A stretch of DNA of 64,000 nt from UBA7067 sp051880615. GTDB lineage: Bacteria; Bacillota; Clostridia; Oscillospirales; Acutalibacteraceae. Shown one piece after another: positions 25,353 to 33,982 of this stretch. The notes under the pieces are model-generated. The model saw only the letters and a program-made list of their open reading frames with translations, did not search any database and was not told where the DNA came from. The DNA lies in NCBI GenBank assembly GCA_051880615.1, contig JBJEOH010000028.1, forward strand, positions 62,001 to 126,000, written 5' to 3'. Made by a program: the position numbers and the translations under genes. Numbering within the stretch: position 1 is the first letter of the stretch; every line of letters starts with the position of its first letter.

Positions 25353-26585
25353 TCAGTCGTTGACTTTTCTGAAAACAACCACTGCGTTGTGACCGCCAAA
25401 GCCGAGTGTTGATGATGCAGACACATCAAGGTGCTGCTTAACGGCTGTGTTCGGGCAGTAGTTTAAGTCGCAAAGCTCGTCAGGCTCTTCAAGATGGATT
25501 GTAGGCGGAACGATGTCATTTTGTAAAGCGAGAACGGCAGCTATAGCTTCAACGCCGCCTGTTGCACCCAGCATATGACCTGTCATTGATTTTGTGGAGC
25601 TTATAAGTGCGTCATAAGCCTTGTCGCCGAGAGCCATTTTTATAGCCTTTGTTTCGCCCTTGTCGTTTGGCGGTGTGCTTGTGCCGTGAGCGTTGATGTA
25701 AAGCTTTTCGTCGTCCTTAAGGCCTGCCTCCTCAAAAGCAATTTCAAATGCTCTTGCGCTGCCGTGAGCCTCAGGGTCCGGAGCTGTTACATGGTGTGCG
25801 TCACAGGTGTTGCCGTAGCCGACAAACTCTGCGTATATTTTTGCGCCTCTTGCCTTTGCGTGTTCATACTCTTCAAGAACAAGCATACCTGCGCCTTCGC
25901 CGAGAACAAAGCCGTCACGGTTCTTGTCAAAGGGGATTGAAGCTCTGTTCGGGTCGTCACTGAGAGTGAGTGCCTTACAGTTTGCAAAGCCTGCAACGGT
26001 GAGCGGTGTAACTGCCGCCTCGCTGCCGCCTGCGATTATAGCGTCTGCAAGACCGTATTTGATAGCGTGGAATGCCTCGCCCAGCTCGTGAGTACCTGTT
26101 GAACAGGCTGTAACTATCGGCAGGCAAACGCCCTTTGCGTTAAAACGGATTGCAACCTGTCCTGCGGCAATGTTTGCAATCATCATCGGGATAAAGTGCG
26201 GTGAAACCTTCTTTGCTCCGCCGCTGTAGAAGCCGACGCTGTTGTTGTAGAAGGTCTGCATTCCGCCGATGCCCGAGCCTACATATACACCGAAACGGTC
26301 CTCGTCAACCTTGCCGAGAATTCCGCTGTCGTCAACCGCCTGCTGTGCGGCTGCAAGAGCATACTGAACATAGAGGTCGGTTTTTCTCAGCTCTCTTTTC
26401 TCAATATATTTGAGAGGGTCAAAATCCTTAACCTCGGCGGCGACCTTTGCCTTGCACTCTGTGGCGTCGAAGGATTTTATATAATCAATTCCGCAAACGC
26501 CGTTTATCAAATTGTTCCATGTGGTTTCAACATCGTTTCCGACGGGTGTGATAGCACCCAGACCGGTTACTACTACTCTTCTCAT
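25353..26585 (-). CDS. fabF: 3-oxoacyl-ACP synthase II FabF
   Basis: FabF (about 410 residues) condenses malonyl-ACP with acyl-ACP. The catalytic Cys is in TACSTGTHELGEA, and the two His residues are in NAHGTSTPPND and SMTGHMLGATGG. The start at ATG 26585 (MRRVVVTGLGAITPVG) is 8 nt from AGGAG. It is the only elongating ketosynthase in the cluster (no fabB). Confidence 0.97.
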   Translation of the reverse strand: MRRVVVTGLGAITPVGNDVETTWNNLINGVCGIDYIKSFDATECKAKVAAEVKDFDPLKYIEKRELRKTDLYVQYALAAAQQAVDDSGILGKVDEDRFGVYVGSGIGGMQTFYNNSVGFYSGGAKKVSPHFIPMMIANIAAGQVAIRFNAKGVCLPIVTACSTGTHELGEAFHAIKYGLADAIIAGGSEAAVTPLTVAGFANCKALTLSDDPNRASIPFDKNRDGFVLGEGAGMLVLEEYEHAKARGAKIYAEFVGYGNTCDAHHVTAPDPEAHGSARAFEIAFEEAGLKDDEKLYINAHGTSTPPNDKGETKAIKMALGDKAYDALISSTKSMTGHMLGATGGVEAIAAVLALQNDIVPPTIHLEEPDELCDLNYCPNTAVKQHLDVSASSTLGFGGHNAVVVFRKVND

Positions 26586-26621
26586 GGAATTCACTCCTTT
26601 ATTTGAAATAAAATACTGAAA

Positions 26622-27365
26622 TTACATTGCCAGACCGCCGTCAACACGGATAACCTCACCTGTGATGTATGATGCCTCGTCGGATGCAAGGAACGCAACC
26701 GCATTTGCAACATCTTCGGTAGAGCCGATGTGCTTTGCCGGAATCTGAGCTTTCATAGCATCCTTAACCTTTTCGGAAAGAACGCTTGTCATATCTGTTG
26801 CGATAAAGCCGGGTGCTACTGCGTTTACGGTAACGCCTCTTGCGGCAAGCTCCTTTGCAACGGACTTTGTAAGTCCGATGATGCCTGCTTTTGAAGCGGA
26901 ATAGTTTGCCTGTCCTGCATTTCCGCCGAGTCCTACGATAGATGAGGTGCTGATAATTCTGCCGTAGCGCTTCTTCATAAAGTGCTTGTAGGTGTGCTTT
27001 ATCATATTAAAGGTACCCTTGAGGTTTACATTGATTACTGCGTCAAAGTCCTTCTCCTCCATATTAAGAACAAGCTTGTCCCTTGTGATGCCGGCATTGT
27101 TGACGAGAATATCAATTCCGCCGAACTCCTCAAGAACTTTTTCAACAACCTGTCCGGAAGCCTCGTAATTCGATACATCGCAGAAATACTGCTCAACCTT
27201 TGTGCCGTATTTTTCAAGCTGTTCCTTTGCGCTGATGCCTTCGCTTTCGTCGCCTACATAAAGAATTGCTATGTTTGCGCCGCCCTGTGCGAGCTTTTCT
27301 GCAATCGCAAGACCGATTCCTCTTGAACCGCCTGTGATAACCGCAGTTTTATTTTCAAATCTCAT
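26622..27365 (-). CDS. fabG: 3-oxoacyl-ACP reductase FabG
   Basis: FabG (247 residues) is the NADPH-dependent short-chain reductase of the elongation cycle. TGGSRGIG binds the cofactor, NNAG is present, and the catalytic Ser, Tyr and Lys are in STSSIVGL and YSASKAG. The end YITGEVIRVDGGLAM is characteristic. ATG 27365 is 9 nt from AGGA; the two upstream starts overlap or precede that site. Confidence 0.96.
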   Translation of the reverse strand: MRFENKTAVITGGSRGIGLAIAEKLAQGGANIAILYVGDESEGISAKEQLEKYGTKVEQYFCDVSNYEASGQVVEKVLEEFGGIDILVNNAGITRDKLVLNMEEKDFDAVINVNLKGTFNMIKHTYKHFMKKRYGRIISTSSIVGLGGNAGQANYSASKAGIIGLTKSVAKELAARGVTVNAVAPGFIATDMTSVLSEKVKDAMKAQIPAKHIGSTEDVANAVAFLASDEASYITGEVIRVDGGLAM

Positions 27366-27400
27366 TGTGTTCATTCCTTTCACTTGTGTCTGCCCGTAAA

Positions 27401-28312
27401 TCAGAGCAGCTCTGCCTTGATTATATCCAAGTCCTCTTTATTTTCAAGCTTAAATGCCTTAAGCTCAGGATTAATTTTCTTTACAAGTCCTGTCAGTGTT
27501 TTGCCCGGACCGCACTCGATAAAGGTGTCAACGCCCTGTGCGGCGAGATTCTCGACAGTTTTTTGCCAGAGAACGGGGTTTTTGACCTGTCTTGTGATAA
27601 GGTCCTTGTAGTCGCCCTCATACGGCTGTGCTGTTGCGTTTGCATAAACGGGAATTTGAGGAGTCTTAAGCTCCTTGCCGTCAAGATACTCGGCAAGACC
27701 CTTTGACGCAGACTCCATAAACGGTGAGTGGAATGCTCCGCTTACGGCAAGAGCAACTGCCTTGCCCTTCTGCATTTTTACTGCGGCGCAAAGTGCGTCG
27801 AGGTTGTCCTCCTCTGTCGCAACAACCGTCTGTGCAGGGCTGTTGTAGTTTACGGGCCATGTGTTTTCAAAGCCCTTGCAGATTTCCTCAACCTTTTCGG
27901 GTGTCAGCTTTAAAACAGCCGCCATTGCGCCCTTGTTTTCCTGTGCCGCGTCGTTCATAAGCTCGGCTCTTTTGCAGACAAGGCTGAAAGCCTCACTGTC
28001 GCTCATAATTCCGCCGAAAGCCAGTGCTGCGATTTCGCCGAGCGAAAAGCCTGCTACGAAGTCTGCCTTGATTCCTGCCTCTTTTGCAGCCATAGCGGCG
28101 GCAAGGTCAACGGCAAAAACACACGGCTGAGTGTTGATTGTTACGGAAAGCTCCTCCTTAGTGCCGTCAAAGCACTGTGAGGAGGTGTTCGGGCGGATTG
28201 AGTCCGCTATGTCAAATACCGCCTTTGCAGCGGCTGAGCAGTCGCAAAGCTCTTTGCCCATTCCGGGATACTGTGCACCCTGACCTGACAAAACAAATGC
28301 TATTTTACCCAT
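27401..28312 (-). CDS. fabD: Malonyl-CoA:ACP transacylase FabD
   Basis: FabD (303 residues) loads malonyl groups onto acyl carrier protein. It starts KIAFVLSGQGAQYPGMGKEL; the nucleophilic Ser is in GFSLGE and the catalytic His in SGAFHSPFM. It overlaps the end of fabK by 13 nt. Confidence 0.95.
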   Translation of the reverse strand: MGKIAFVLSGQGAQYPGMGKELCDCSAAAKAVFDIADSIRPNTSSQCFDGTKEELSVTINTQPCVFAVDLAAAMAAKEAGIKADFVAGFSLGEIAALAFGGIMSDSEAFSLVCKRAELMNDAAQENKGAMAAVLKLTPEKVEEICKGFENTWPVNYNSPAQTVVATEEDNLDALCAAVKMQKGKAVALAVSGAFHSPFMESASKGLAEYLDGKELKTPQIPVYANATAQPYEGDYKDLITRQVKNPVLWQKTVENLAAQGVDTFIECGPGKTLTGLVKKINPELKAFKLENKEDLDIIKAELL

Positions 28313-29250
28313 TTCATAGCACCGCCTAACACTTCTTCAGCCTGCGCAAACATCTCTTCGATGATTTCCTGTGCGCTTTGCTCCTTTTTAACCATAGAGG
28401 CAACCTGACCTGCGATAACGCAGCCGTTCTTTACATCTCCGCCTCTTGCGGCTGCACGAAGAACGCCCAGACCGAGCTTTTCAAGCTCCTCGTCGGATAC
28501 CTCGCTGCTGTTGTATTCTTTCTTTAAGTACTCTCTTGTAAATGTATTCTTAATTGAACGAACAGGATGACCGAGTCTTTTACCTGTAAGTACAGTGTCG
28601 ATATCCTTTGCCTTAAGTACCTTGTCCTTGTATTCCTGTGAGATTGTGCATTCGTTTGCAACAAGGAAGCGTGTGCCGACCTGCACACCCTGTGCGCCGA
28701 GCATAAACGAAGCGGCAAGCTGTCTGCCGTCTGCAATGCCGCCTGCTGCGATAACAGGAATTGAAACAGCGTCAACAACCTGCGGAACAAGAGCCATAGT
28801 GGTAAGGTCGCCTACATGACCGCCTGACTCGCCGCCCTCAGCGATAACTGCGAAAGCACCGTTTCTTTCGGCAAGCTTTGCCAAAGCAGTGGACGGAACA
28901 ACAGGGATAACCTTAATTCCTGCCTCAAGCCACTTGCTCATATATTTGCCGGGGTTACCTGCGCCTGTTGTAATAACCTCGATTTTCTCCTCGGCTACAA
29001 CCTGTGCAACCTCCTCAACAAACGGGCTCATAAGCATTACATTTACGCCGAACGGCTTGTCCGTAAGCTCTCTTGCTTTTTTGATTTCTGCGCGGAGCTG
29101 TTCGCCGTTTGAGTTCATTCCTGCAATAAGACCAAGGCCGCCTGCATTGCTCACTGCCGAGGCAAGGCTTGCGTCGGCAACCCAAGCCATACCGCCCTGA
29201 AAAATCGGGTATTTGATACCGAGTTGTTCATTAATTGGTGTTGAAATCAT
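28300..29250 (-). CDS. fabK: Enoyl-ACP reductase II FabK (FMN-dependent)
   Basis: FabK (316 residues) reduces trans-2-enoyl-ACP, replacing FabI. It has the nitronate monooxygenase-like TIM barrel fold. YPIFQGGMAWVADASLASAV and NAGGLGLIAGMN form the N-terminal FMN site, AEGGESGGHVG and VIAAGGIADGRQLAA the phosphate-binding loops. No FabI or FabL is encoded in this window, so FabK is probably the main enoyl reductase of the cycle. Confidence 0.94.
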   Translation of the reverse strand: MISTPINEQLGIKYPIFQGGMAWVADASLASAVSNAGGLGLIAGMNSNGEQLRAEIKKARELTDKPFGVNVMLMSPFVEEVAQVVAEEKIEVITTGAGNPGKYMSKWLEAGIKVIPVVPSTALAKLAERNGAFAVIAEGGESGGHVGDLTTMALVPQVVDAVSIPVIAAGGIADGRQLAASFMLGAQGVQVGTRFLVANECTISQEYKDKVLKAKDIDTVLTGKRLGHPVRSIKNTFTREYLKKEYNSSEVSDEELEKLGLGVLRAAARGGDVKNGCVIAGQVASMVKKEQSAQEIIEEMFAQAEEVLGGAMKWVK

Positions 29251-29268
29251 ACTCTTATTTTCCTTTCC

Positions 29269-30228
29269 TTATTTATCCCACTGAATTACACAGCTGCCTG
29301 TTGTAAGACCGGAACCGAAAGCGCACATACAAATGTAATCGCCCTTTTTGAGCTTGCCTGCTTTATTTATCTCATCAAGCGCAATCGGAATACTGCCTGC
29401 TGAGGTGTTGCCGTATTCGCTCAGATTTACAACATAGTTCTCACGCGGAATTTCAAGCTTTGCCGCAGCGGCCTCAATTATTCTGATATTTGCCTGATGA
29501 GGTATCATATGGTTAATTTCGCTCTGCTCAAGACCTGCCGCCTTTATAACCTTGCGAATTCCTCTTATCATATTGGTAACTGCAAACTTATAAACTTCCT
29601 GCCCTACCATATGAAGCACCGGCTTTTCAGCCTCGTGCTTGTCAAACGGAGAGGTAAGCTCGCCTCTGGGAGCATATAAAACTTCTGCGTTGCCGCTTGC
29701 GGTGATGTGTATTGACTTAAGTCCGTCACCCTCGCCGAGTACAACGGCTCCGCCGCCGTCGCCAAACAAAACGCAGGTTGAACGGTCTGTCCAGTCGATC
29801 ATATTTGAAAGGTTATCAAAGGCGATAATCAGAGCGTGCTTTGCCTTGCCTCTTGCAAAGAAGCCGTCGGCTACATCCAAAGCGTACATAAAGCCCGAGC
29901 AAGCCGCGTTTAAATCGAAGGCAGGGCAGGTGGCGCCGATTTCCTTCTGAATAACGCAAGCCTCAGACGGGGTAATATACATACCCTTCATTGTTGCGCA
30001 TATAATAAGGTCAAGCTCCTTTGCTGTGATTCCTGCGTCGTCAAGAGCCTGCTTGGCAGCGTTTACGCAAAGGTCGGTCATTGTTTCGGTTGTGATTATT
30101 CTTCTGTTGTGAATACCTGTTCTTGTTCTGATCCACTCGTCGTTGGTTTCAACCATGGTTGAAAGCTTGTTGTTAGACACGACATATTCCGGCACAGCTC
30201 GCCCGGTGCCTAAAATACTGAAACTCAT
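29269..30228 (-). CDS. fabH: 3-oxoacyl-ACP synthase III FabH
   Basis: FabH (319 residues) starts chain synthesis by condensing an acyl-CoA with malonyl-ACP. The triad is Cys110 in NAACSGFMYAL, His in MIPHQANIRI, and Asn in SEYGNTSAGS. The first residues SILGTGRAVPEYVVSN are typical. It overlaps fabT by 4 nt (ATGA), placing the starter enzyme directly behind its presumed regulator. Confidence 0.96.
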   Translation of the reverse strand: MSFSILGTGRAVPEYVVSNNKLSTMVETNDEWIRTRTGIHNRRIITTETMTDLCVNAAKQALDDAGITAKELDLIICATMKGMYITPSEACVIQKEIGATCPAFDLNAACSGFMYALDVADGFFARGKAKHALIIAFDNLSNMIDWTDRSTCVLFGDGGGAVVLGEGDGLKSIHITASGNAEVLYAPRGELTSPFDKHEAEKPVLHMVGQEVYKFAVTNMIRGIRKVIKAAGLEQSEINHMIPHQANIRIIEAAAAKLEIPRENYVVNLSEYGNTSAGSIPIALDEINKAGKLKKGDYICMCAFGSGLTTGSCVIQWDK

Positions 30229-30698
30229 GATTTAAATTCCTCCATTTTTTTTAGCCTTGAGTTCAAAAAGATATTTATTCTTTCAATACAGTTTACCAGA
30301 AGATTTTTTTCACTTTCGCTCATATTGCTCGAAATAGTTTTAGCCATATTGCGGTGAAAGCGCTTGTGTATTCTGTCGGCATGCTTGCCGTCGTCGGTCA
30401 GCTGCACGAACACCTGCCTGCCGTCGGCTATGCTTTTTTTCCTGATTACATACCCCTTTTTCTCAAGCTTGTTCACCATTGCGGTTACAGACGCCGGGGT
30501 TATCATCAATTCAGACGCTATCTCTCCGATTGTCTTGCCCACAAGAGGGTTTTTGTTGATTGCTTCAATAAAATTAAGCTCGCAGATGGAAAGGTTCAGC
30601 CGCTTTGACTTTGCAAGCATTGACTGCTCAACCCTCGAAAAAAGCACATAGCTTTTGCTCATAGCGTCGCTCAATCTGTCGGAAAAGGAATCCTCCAT
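30225..30698 (-). CDS. fabT: MarR-family regulator, likely FabT
   Basis: A 157-residue MarR-type winged-helix protein. The DNA-binding region runs IGEIASELMITPASVTAMVNKL followed by the wing KKGYVIRKKSIADGRQVFVQLT. FabT is the MarR protein that represses fab genes in streptococci and related Firmicutes, and is encoded first in such clusters. Position, family and the palindrome over its promoter support the same role here. The ATG at 30698 follows AAAGGAG. Confidence 0.85.
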   Translation of the reverse strand: MEDSFSDRLSDAMSKSYVLFSRVEQSMLAKSKRLNLSICELNFIEAINKNPLVGKTIGEIASELMITPASVTAMVNKLEKKGYVIRKKSIADGRQVFVQLTDDGKHADRIHKRFHRNMAKTISSNMSESEKNLLVNCIERINIFLNSRLKKMEEFKS

Positions 30699-30720
30699 TC
30701 ATCAAGCTCCTTTAAAAAAA

Positions 30721-30737
30721 TTAGTTAAATAACCTAA
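30721..30737. promoter_or_regulatory. Candidate FabT operator palindrome
   Basis: TTAGTTAAATAACCTAA is an imperfect inverted repeat (TTAG-TTA / TAA-CCTAA). It lies just downstream of the -10 of the fabT promoter, where a repressor would block start or clearance. MarR proteins bind palindromes of this size. That FabT binds here is an inference. Confidence 0.5.
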
Positions 30738-30740
30738 ATA

Positions 30741-30769
30741 ATTTTATTCCTCATTTGACTGTTTGTCAA
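30741..30769 (-). promoter_or_regulatory. Promoter of the fabT-fab-acc operon
   Basis: On the minus strand consensus TTGACA (30764-30769), 17 nt, TAAAAT (30741-30746). It is the only strong promoter before eleven consecutive minus-strand genes. Confidence 0.8.
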
Positions 30770-30855
30770 GGTAAAGTGTTGTCTTGGGCGGTATTTTGGC
30801 AATATTCACAGTAATGTTTCAGACGACAGGAAATATATACATTTTATGATAGCAA

Positions 30856-30886
30856 AAAGAATAACCGATTTTTTTATTCTTCTATA
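30856..30886 (-). terminator. Weak terminator after the small secreted protein gene
   Basis: AAAGAATAA and TTATTCTT arms flank a T-rich loop in the gap between 30923 and fabT. Both arms are AT-rich, so strength is uncertain. Confidence 0.4.
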
Positions 30887-30922
30887 ATATCCTATAAATA
30901 CCGCGCAAAACAGTGAAAGCTG

Positions 30923-31240
30923 TCAGCTGCAATAATCCTCAAGCAAGCGTTTGAGTTCTCGCTCGTTTGCGGCATAAACCCCTATCTGAAGCTGCTGTTT
31001 GTCAAAATCCGGCAAGGAATCAATTTCGGTGTCGGTTATGTTAATTGGAATTTCATCGCCGTTTCTGAACACTGCTACCTTTCCCCGAAAATTCTTGATT
31101 ATATATCCGTTTGCACTGTTTGGCGCAGTTTCGGCAGCTTGCTCCTGCTGCACTGTATCAGGCGTAAGTGCTGAAATAGTACCGACAAGGACAAGAAAGG
31201 ATAGGGTCATTACAAGGCAAAAAATTAATCGTCTGCTCAT
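30923..31240 (-). CDS. Small exported protein, BofC C-terminal-like
   Basis: A 105-residue protein with an N-terminal hydrophobic segment (about residues 5-25) acting as signal peptide or anchor, then an Ala/Gln/Glu-rich linker. The C-terminal domain YIIKNFRGKVAVF...INITDTEIDSLPDFDKQQL...LLEDYCS resembles the small domain of BofC, a sporulation checkpoint protein, and many short clostridial secreted proteins share it. The N-terminal BofC domain is absent, so calling it BofC would overreach. It is a single gene, divergent from the penicillin-binding protein. Confidence 0.6.
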   Translation of the reverse strand: MSRRLIFCLVMTLSFLVLVGTISALTPDTVQQEQAAETAPNSANGYIIKNFRGKVAVFRNGDEIPINITDTEIDSLPDFDKQQLQIGVYAANERELKRLLEDYCS

Positions 31241-31398
31241 TAAAACACATCCTTATAATTATAGATATATTTATTGTTTATGCTTTTTTAAGGATTATGC
31301 CTGCAAAAAACGGGCGAAAATAATTTGTATGAGGGGAGAGGATTTTATTAAAAAACAGTAAATAATCAAAGAAATAAGAAAAATGTTTAAAAAAAGCA

Positions 31399-31427
31399 TT
31401 TCATTTTTTTTGAATTAATGTTATAAT
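31399..31427 (+). promoter_or_regulatory. Predicted promoter of the penicillin-binding protein
   Basis: A perfect TATAAT at 31422-31427 with a weak -35 (TTTCAT, 17-nt spacer). The resulting leader of about 100 nt contains one hairpin, AGCCGT-GTATT-ACGGCT (31459-31475). The 293-nt gap 31241-31533 holds nothing else I can identify. Confidence 0.45.
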
Positions 31428-31533
31428 TCAAAATAGGTTTGTGTACTCAAATGGAGATAGCCGTGTATTACGGCTGAGAACAAATAGATTTTATGAAATG
31501 CGGATTTTTTAAAATAACAAGGAGGTAAAACTT

Positions 31534-33918
31534 GTGAGGAAAACCGATATAAGTAAATTTACCGATGATTCTCCGCAGGATAATTCGGCAATAATTGAAA
31601 AGAGCTTGCCGAGAAGATGTCTTTCAATGGTGTGGAAGATTTTTTCTACTGTGCTGTTGATACTTATTATTTCGCTCGTGGTTGTGGGTATATCGGTCGG
31701 AATTTATCTTTTGCAGCTCGCAAACCAGCCGACCGGCATTGACTTGCACGCGTCGAAGCTTAATCTGACCAGTATTATTTATATTTATAATGACGATAAC
31801 GAGCCGGTAGAGTATGACAGGCTTCACAGCAGTGAAAACAGAATCTGGGTGGATTTAAAAGATATACCTCAGGATATGAGGGACGCTCAGGTGGCGATTG
31901 AGGATAAGAGATTTTATGAGCATAACGGCGTTGACTGGACAAGAACCTTCGGCGCTGTTTTAAGCCTTGCAGGCGGCGGCGACAGCTTTGGCGGTTCGAC
32001 CCTTACACAGCAGCTCATCAAGAATATTACAAATAATAACGAAGTAAGCATTACAAGAAAGCTCAACGAAATTTTCAGAGCATTAAACCTTGAACGCGAG
32101 TACACAAAGGACGAAATTTTAGAGGCTTACCTTAATATAGTAAACTACGGCGGCGGCTGTAACGGCGTGCAGTCGGCGGCAAACCTGTATTTTGCGAAAA
32201 ATATAAGTGGTTGTTCAATAGCCGAATGTGCCGCCATTGCCGGCATAACACAGAACCCGTCGGCTTATAACCCTCTTGAATATCCCGAGGCAAACCGTGA
32301 GCGCCGTGAAACCGTCATCAAGGCAATGTACGACCAGAAGATGATAACCAAGGACGAGTACAATACTGCGATGAAGGAATCGGAAAATATGAAGTTTGTG
32401 GGTAACTACAACAACCCGATGCTTGAGGAAGATGATGATGAAGAGGTCGAAAGCGATGTTTCAAACTGGTATATTGACGCGCTGCTCAAGGATTTAAAGG
32501 TTGACCTTGCTCAGGCGCTGAATATAAGTGAGGACAGCGCTTCCTCAAAGATTTACACAGAGGGTCTTAAGATATACTGTGCAATGGACGAGGATATGCA
32601 AAACTATGCAGAGCAGTATGTTCTTAACCTGGACACGCCGGCTGACCCGAATTTGCAGACAGGTATTGTCATGATGGGCTTTGACGGCAGAATTATCGCA
32701 ACAGTTGGAAGCCGCGAAAAGAAAATGCAGGATCTTGTATGGGACAGAACGGTTGACTCTGTGCTGCAGCCGGGTTCTTCAATCAAGCCGGTTATCGTTT
32801 ATCCTATGGCGGTTGAATCGGGAGAATACAATTTCTCGTCATATGTAAAGGACGAGCCGATTGAAAAATGGGCAAAAGATGCAGGCGGCAACTGGTATTC
32901 AGGACCTAACAACTCTGACGGAACCTATCATCACGATATTCTTCTGCCTGAGGCTATTGAGCGCTCGCTTAATGCGGCTGCTGTGCAGACTATGAATATA
33001 ATCGGCACAAAGACAGCTTACAATCAGGCAATAAACAAGATGGGCTTCAGAAATCTATCGTCTGAGGATGCACAGAATCTCGGTGCGCTTTCAATCGGCG
33101 GTATGAACGGCGGTGTTACCGTCAGAGAGATGGTTGCTTCATACGCGTATATGGGAAACGGGGGAAAATATTACACTCCTTACACATATTATTATGTAAC
33201 CGACCAAAACGACAATATCATTATTGATAACAGAGAAGTAATGCCTATTAAGGCTTATTCTGAGGAAACGGCGACAATTATGAACCGCCTGCTCCATTAC
33301 AATGTGATTTATAATAATCCAAGCCATACCGCGGCTTATCTTGCAAAGGTTGACAGCTGGGATATTATAGGTAAGACCGGTACCACCGACTACGGTTTGG
33401 ATCACTGGTTTATTGGTATGTCACCTTATTGCGTTTTGGGCAGCTGGACAGGATTCGACAGCCCTGCGTCAATCAGCGGAAACGGTTACGCAGAGCGCAC
33501 CTTCCACGATTTGATGGCGCATTATCTTGCGGATAAAACATATAAGGAATATGATTTATCCGACAATGTTCAGGCGATTTCTTATTGTGAGAGTACCGGC
33601 AAGCTTGCCTCAAGCTACTGCTACAGCACCAAGATGGGATATTATACACAGAGCAATATGCCGGAATATTGCAGCGGCTCGCACGGGTATTCGTCAGACT
33701 ATTGGAACAGCTCATCAAGCGGCTATGACTGGTTAAGCAGCGACAGCTCATCAAGTGATGACGATTCAGACTATTACAGCAGCGATACAAGCAGCTGGGG
33801 AGATTACAGCAGTGATTACAGCAGTGATTACAGCAGCTATCCATCGTCCGATATTTCGTACGACAGTCCGCCGGTTGACAATCCGCCGGCTCAGGGTAAC
33901 GAGCCGGCAGGCGATTAG
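31534..33918 (+). CDS. Class A penicillin-binding protein (PBP1A type)
   Basis: A 794-residue bifunctional peptidoglycan polymerase and cross-linker. A cytoplasmic N-terminus is followed by one transmembrane helix (about residues 33-58). The GT51 glycosyltransferase domain has EDKRFYEHNGVDW, GGSTLTQQLIKN and EILEAYLN. The transpeptidase domain has the Ser-x2-Lys motif in PGSSIKP, SLN in ERSLNAA, and KTGT. The last 90 residues are a low-complexity Ser/Asp/Tyr tail with repeated DYSS units, ending in a Pro-rich stretch. The start is GTG after AAGGAGG. A hairpin (GTTGTGC/GCACAAC, 33926-33948) follows the stop. Confidence 0.94.
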   Translation: MRKTDISKFTDDSPQDNSAIIEKSLPRRCLSMVWKIFSTVLLILIISLVVVGISVGIYLLQLANQPTGIDLHASKLNLTSIIYIYNDDNEPVEYDRLHSSENRIWVDLKDIPQDMRDAQVAIEDKRFYEHNGVDWTRTFGAVLSLAGGGDSFGGSTLTQQLIKNITNNNEVSITRKLNEIFRALNLEREYTKDEILEAYLNIVNYGGGCNGVQSAANLYFAKNISGCSIAECAAIAGITQNPSAYNPLEYPEANRERRETVIKAMYDQKMITKDEYNTAMKESENMKFVGNYNNPMLEEDDDEEVESDVSNWYIDALLKDLKVDLAQALNISEDSASSKIYTEGLKIYCAMDEDMQNYAEQYVLNLDTPADPNLQTGIVMMGFDGRIIATVGSREKKMQDLVWDRTVDSVLQPGSSIKPVIVYPMAVESGEYNFSSYVKDEPIEKWAKDAGGNWYSGPNNSDGTYHHDILLPEAIERSLNAAAVQTMNIIGTKTAYNQAINKMGFRNLSSEDAQNLGALSIGGMNGGVTVREMVASYAYMGNGGKYYTPYTYYYVTDQNDNIIIDNREVMPIKAYSEETATIMNRLLHYNVIYNNPSHTAAYLAKVDSWDIIGKTGTTDYGLDHWFIGMSPYCVLGSWTGFDSPASISGNGYAERTFHDLMAHYLADKTYKEYDLSDNVQAISYCESTGKLASSYCYSTKMGYYTQSNMPEYCSGSHGYSSDYWNSSSSGYDWLSSDSSSSDDDSDYYSSDTSSWGDYSSDYSSDYSSYPSSDISYDSPPVDNPPAQGNEPAGD

Positions 33919-33982
33919 CGGCGAGGTTGTGCAGCGCGGCGGCACAACAAAAATATAAATAAAATTTTACAGAGGTGTACTG

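Noticed and set aside
31441..31500. A GGCTGAGA stretch like part of a TPP riboswitch before the penicillin-binding protein gene
   Set aside because: The second conserved half (the CTGATC/GGTAATGCC-type region) is missing and the gene is unrelated to thiamine. It is only a small hairpin.
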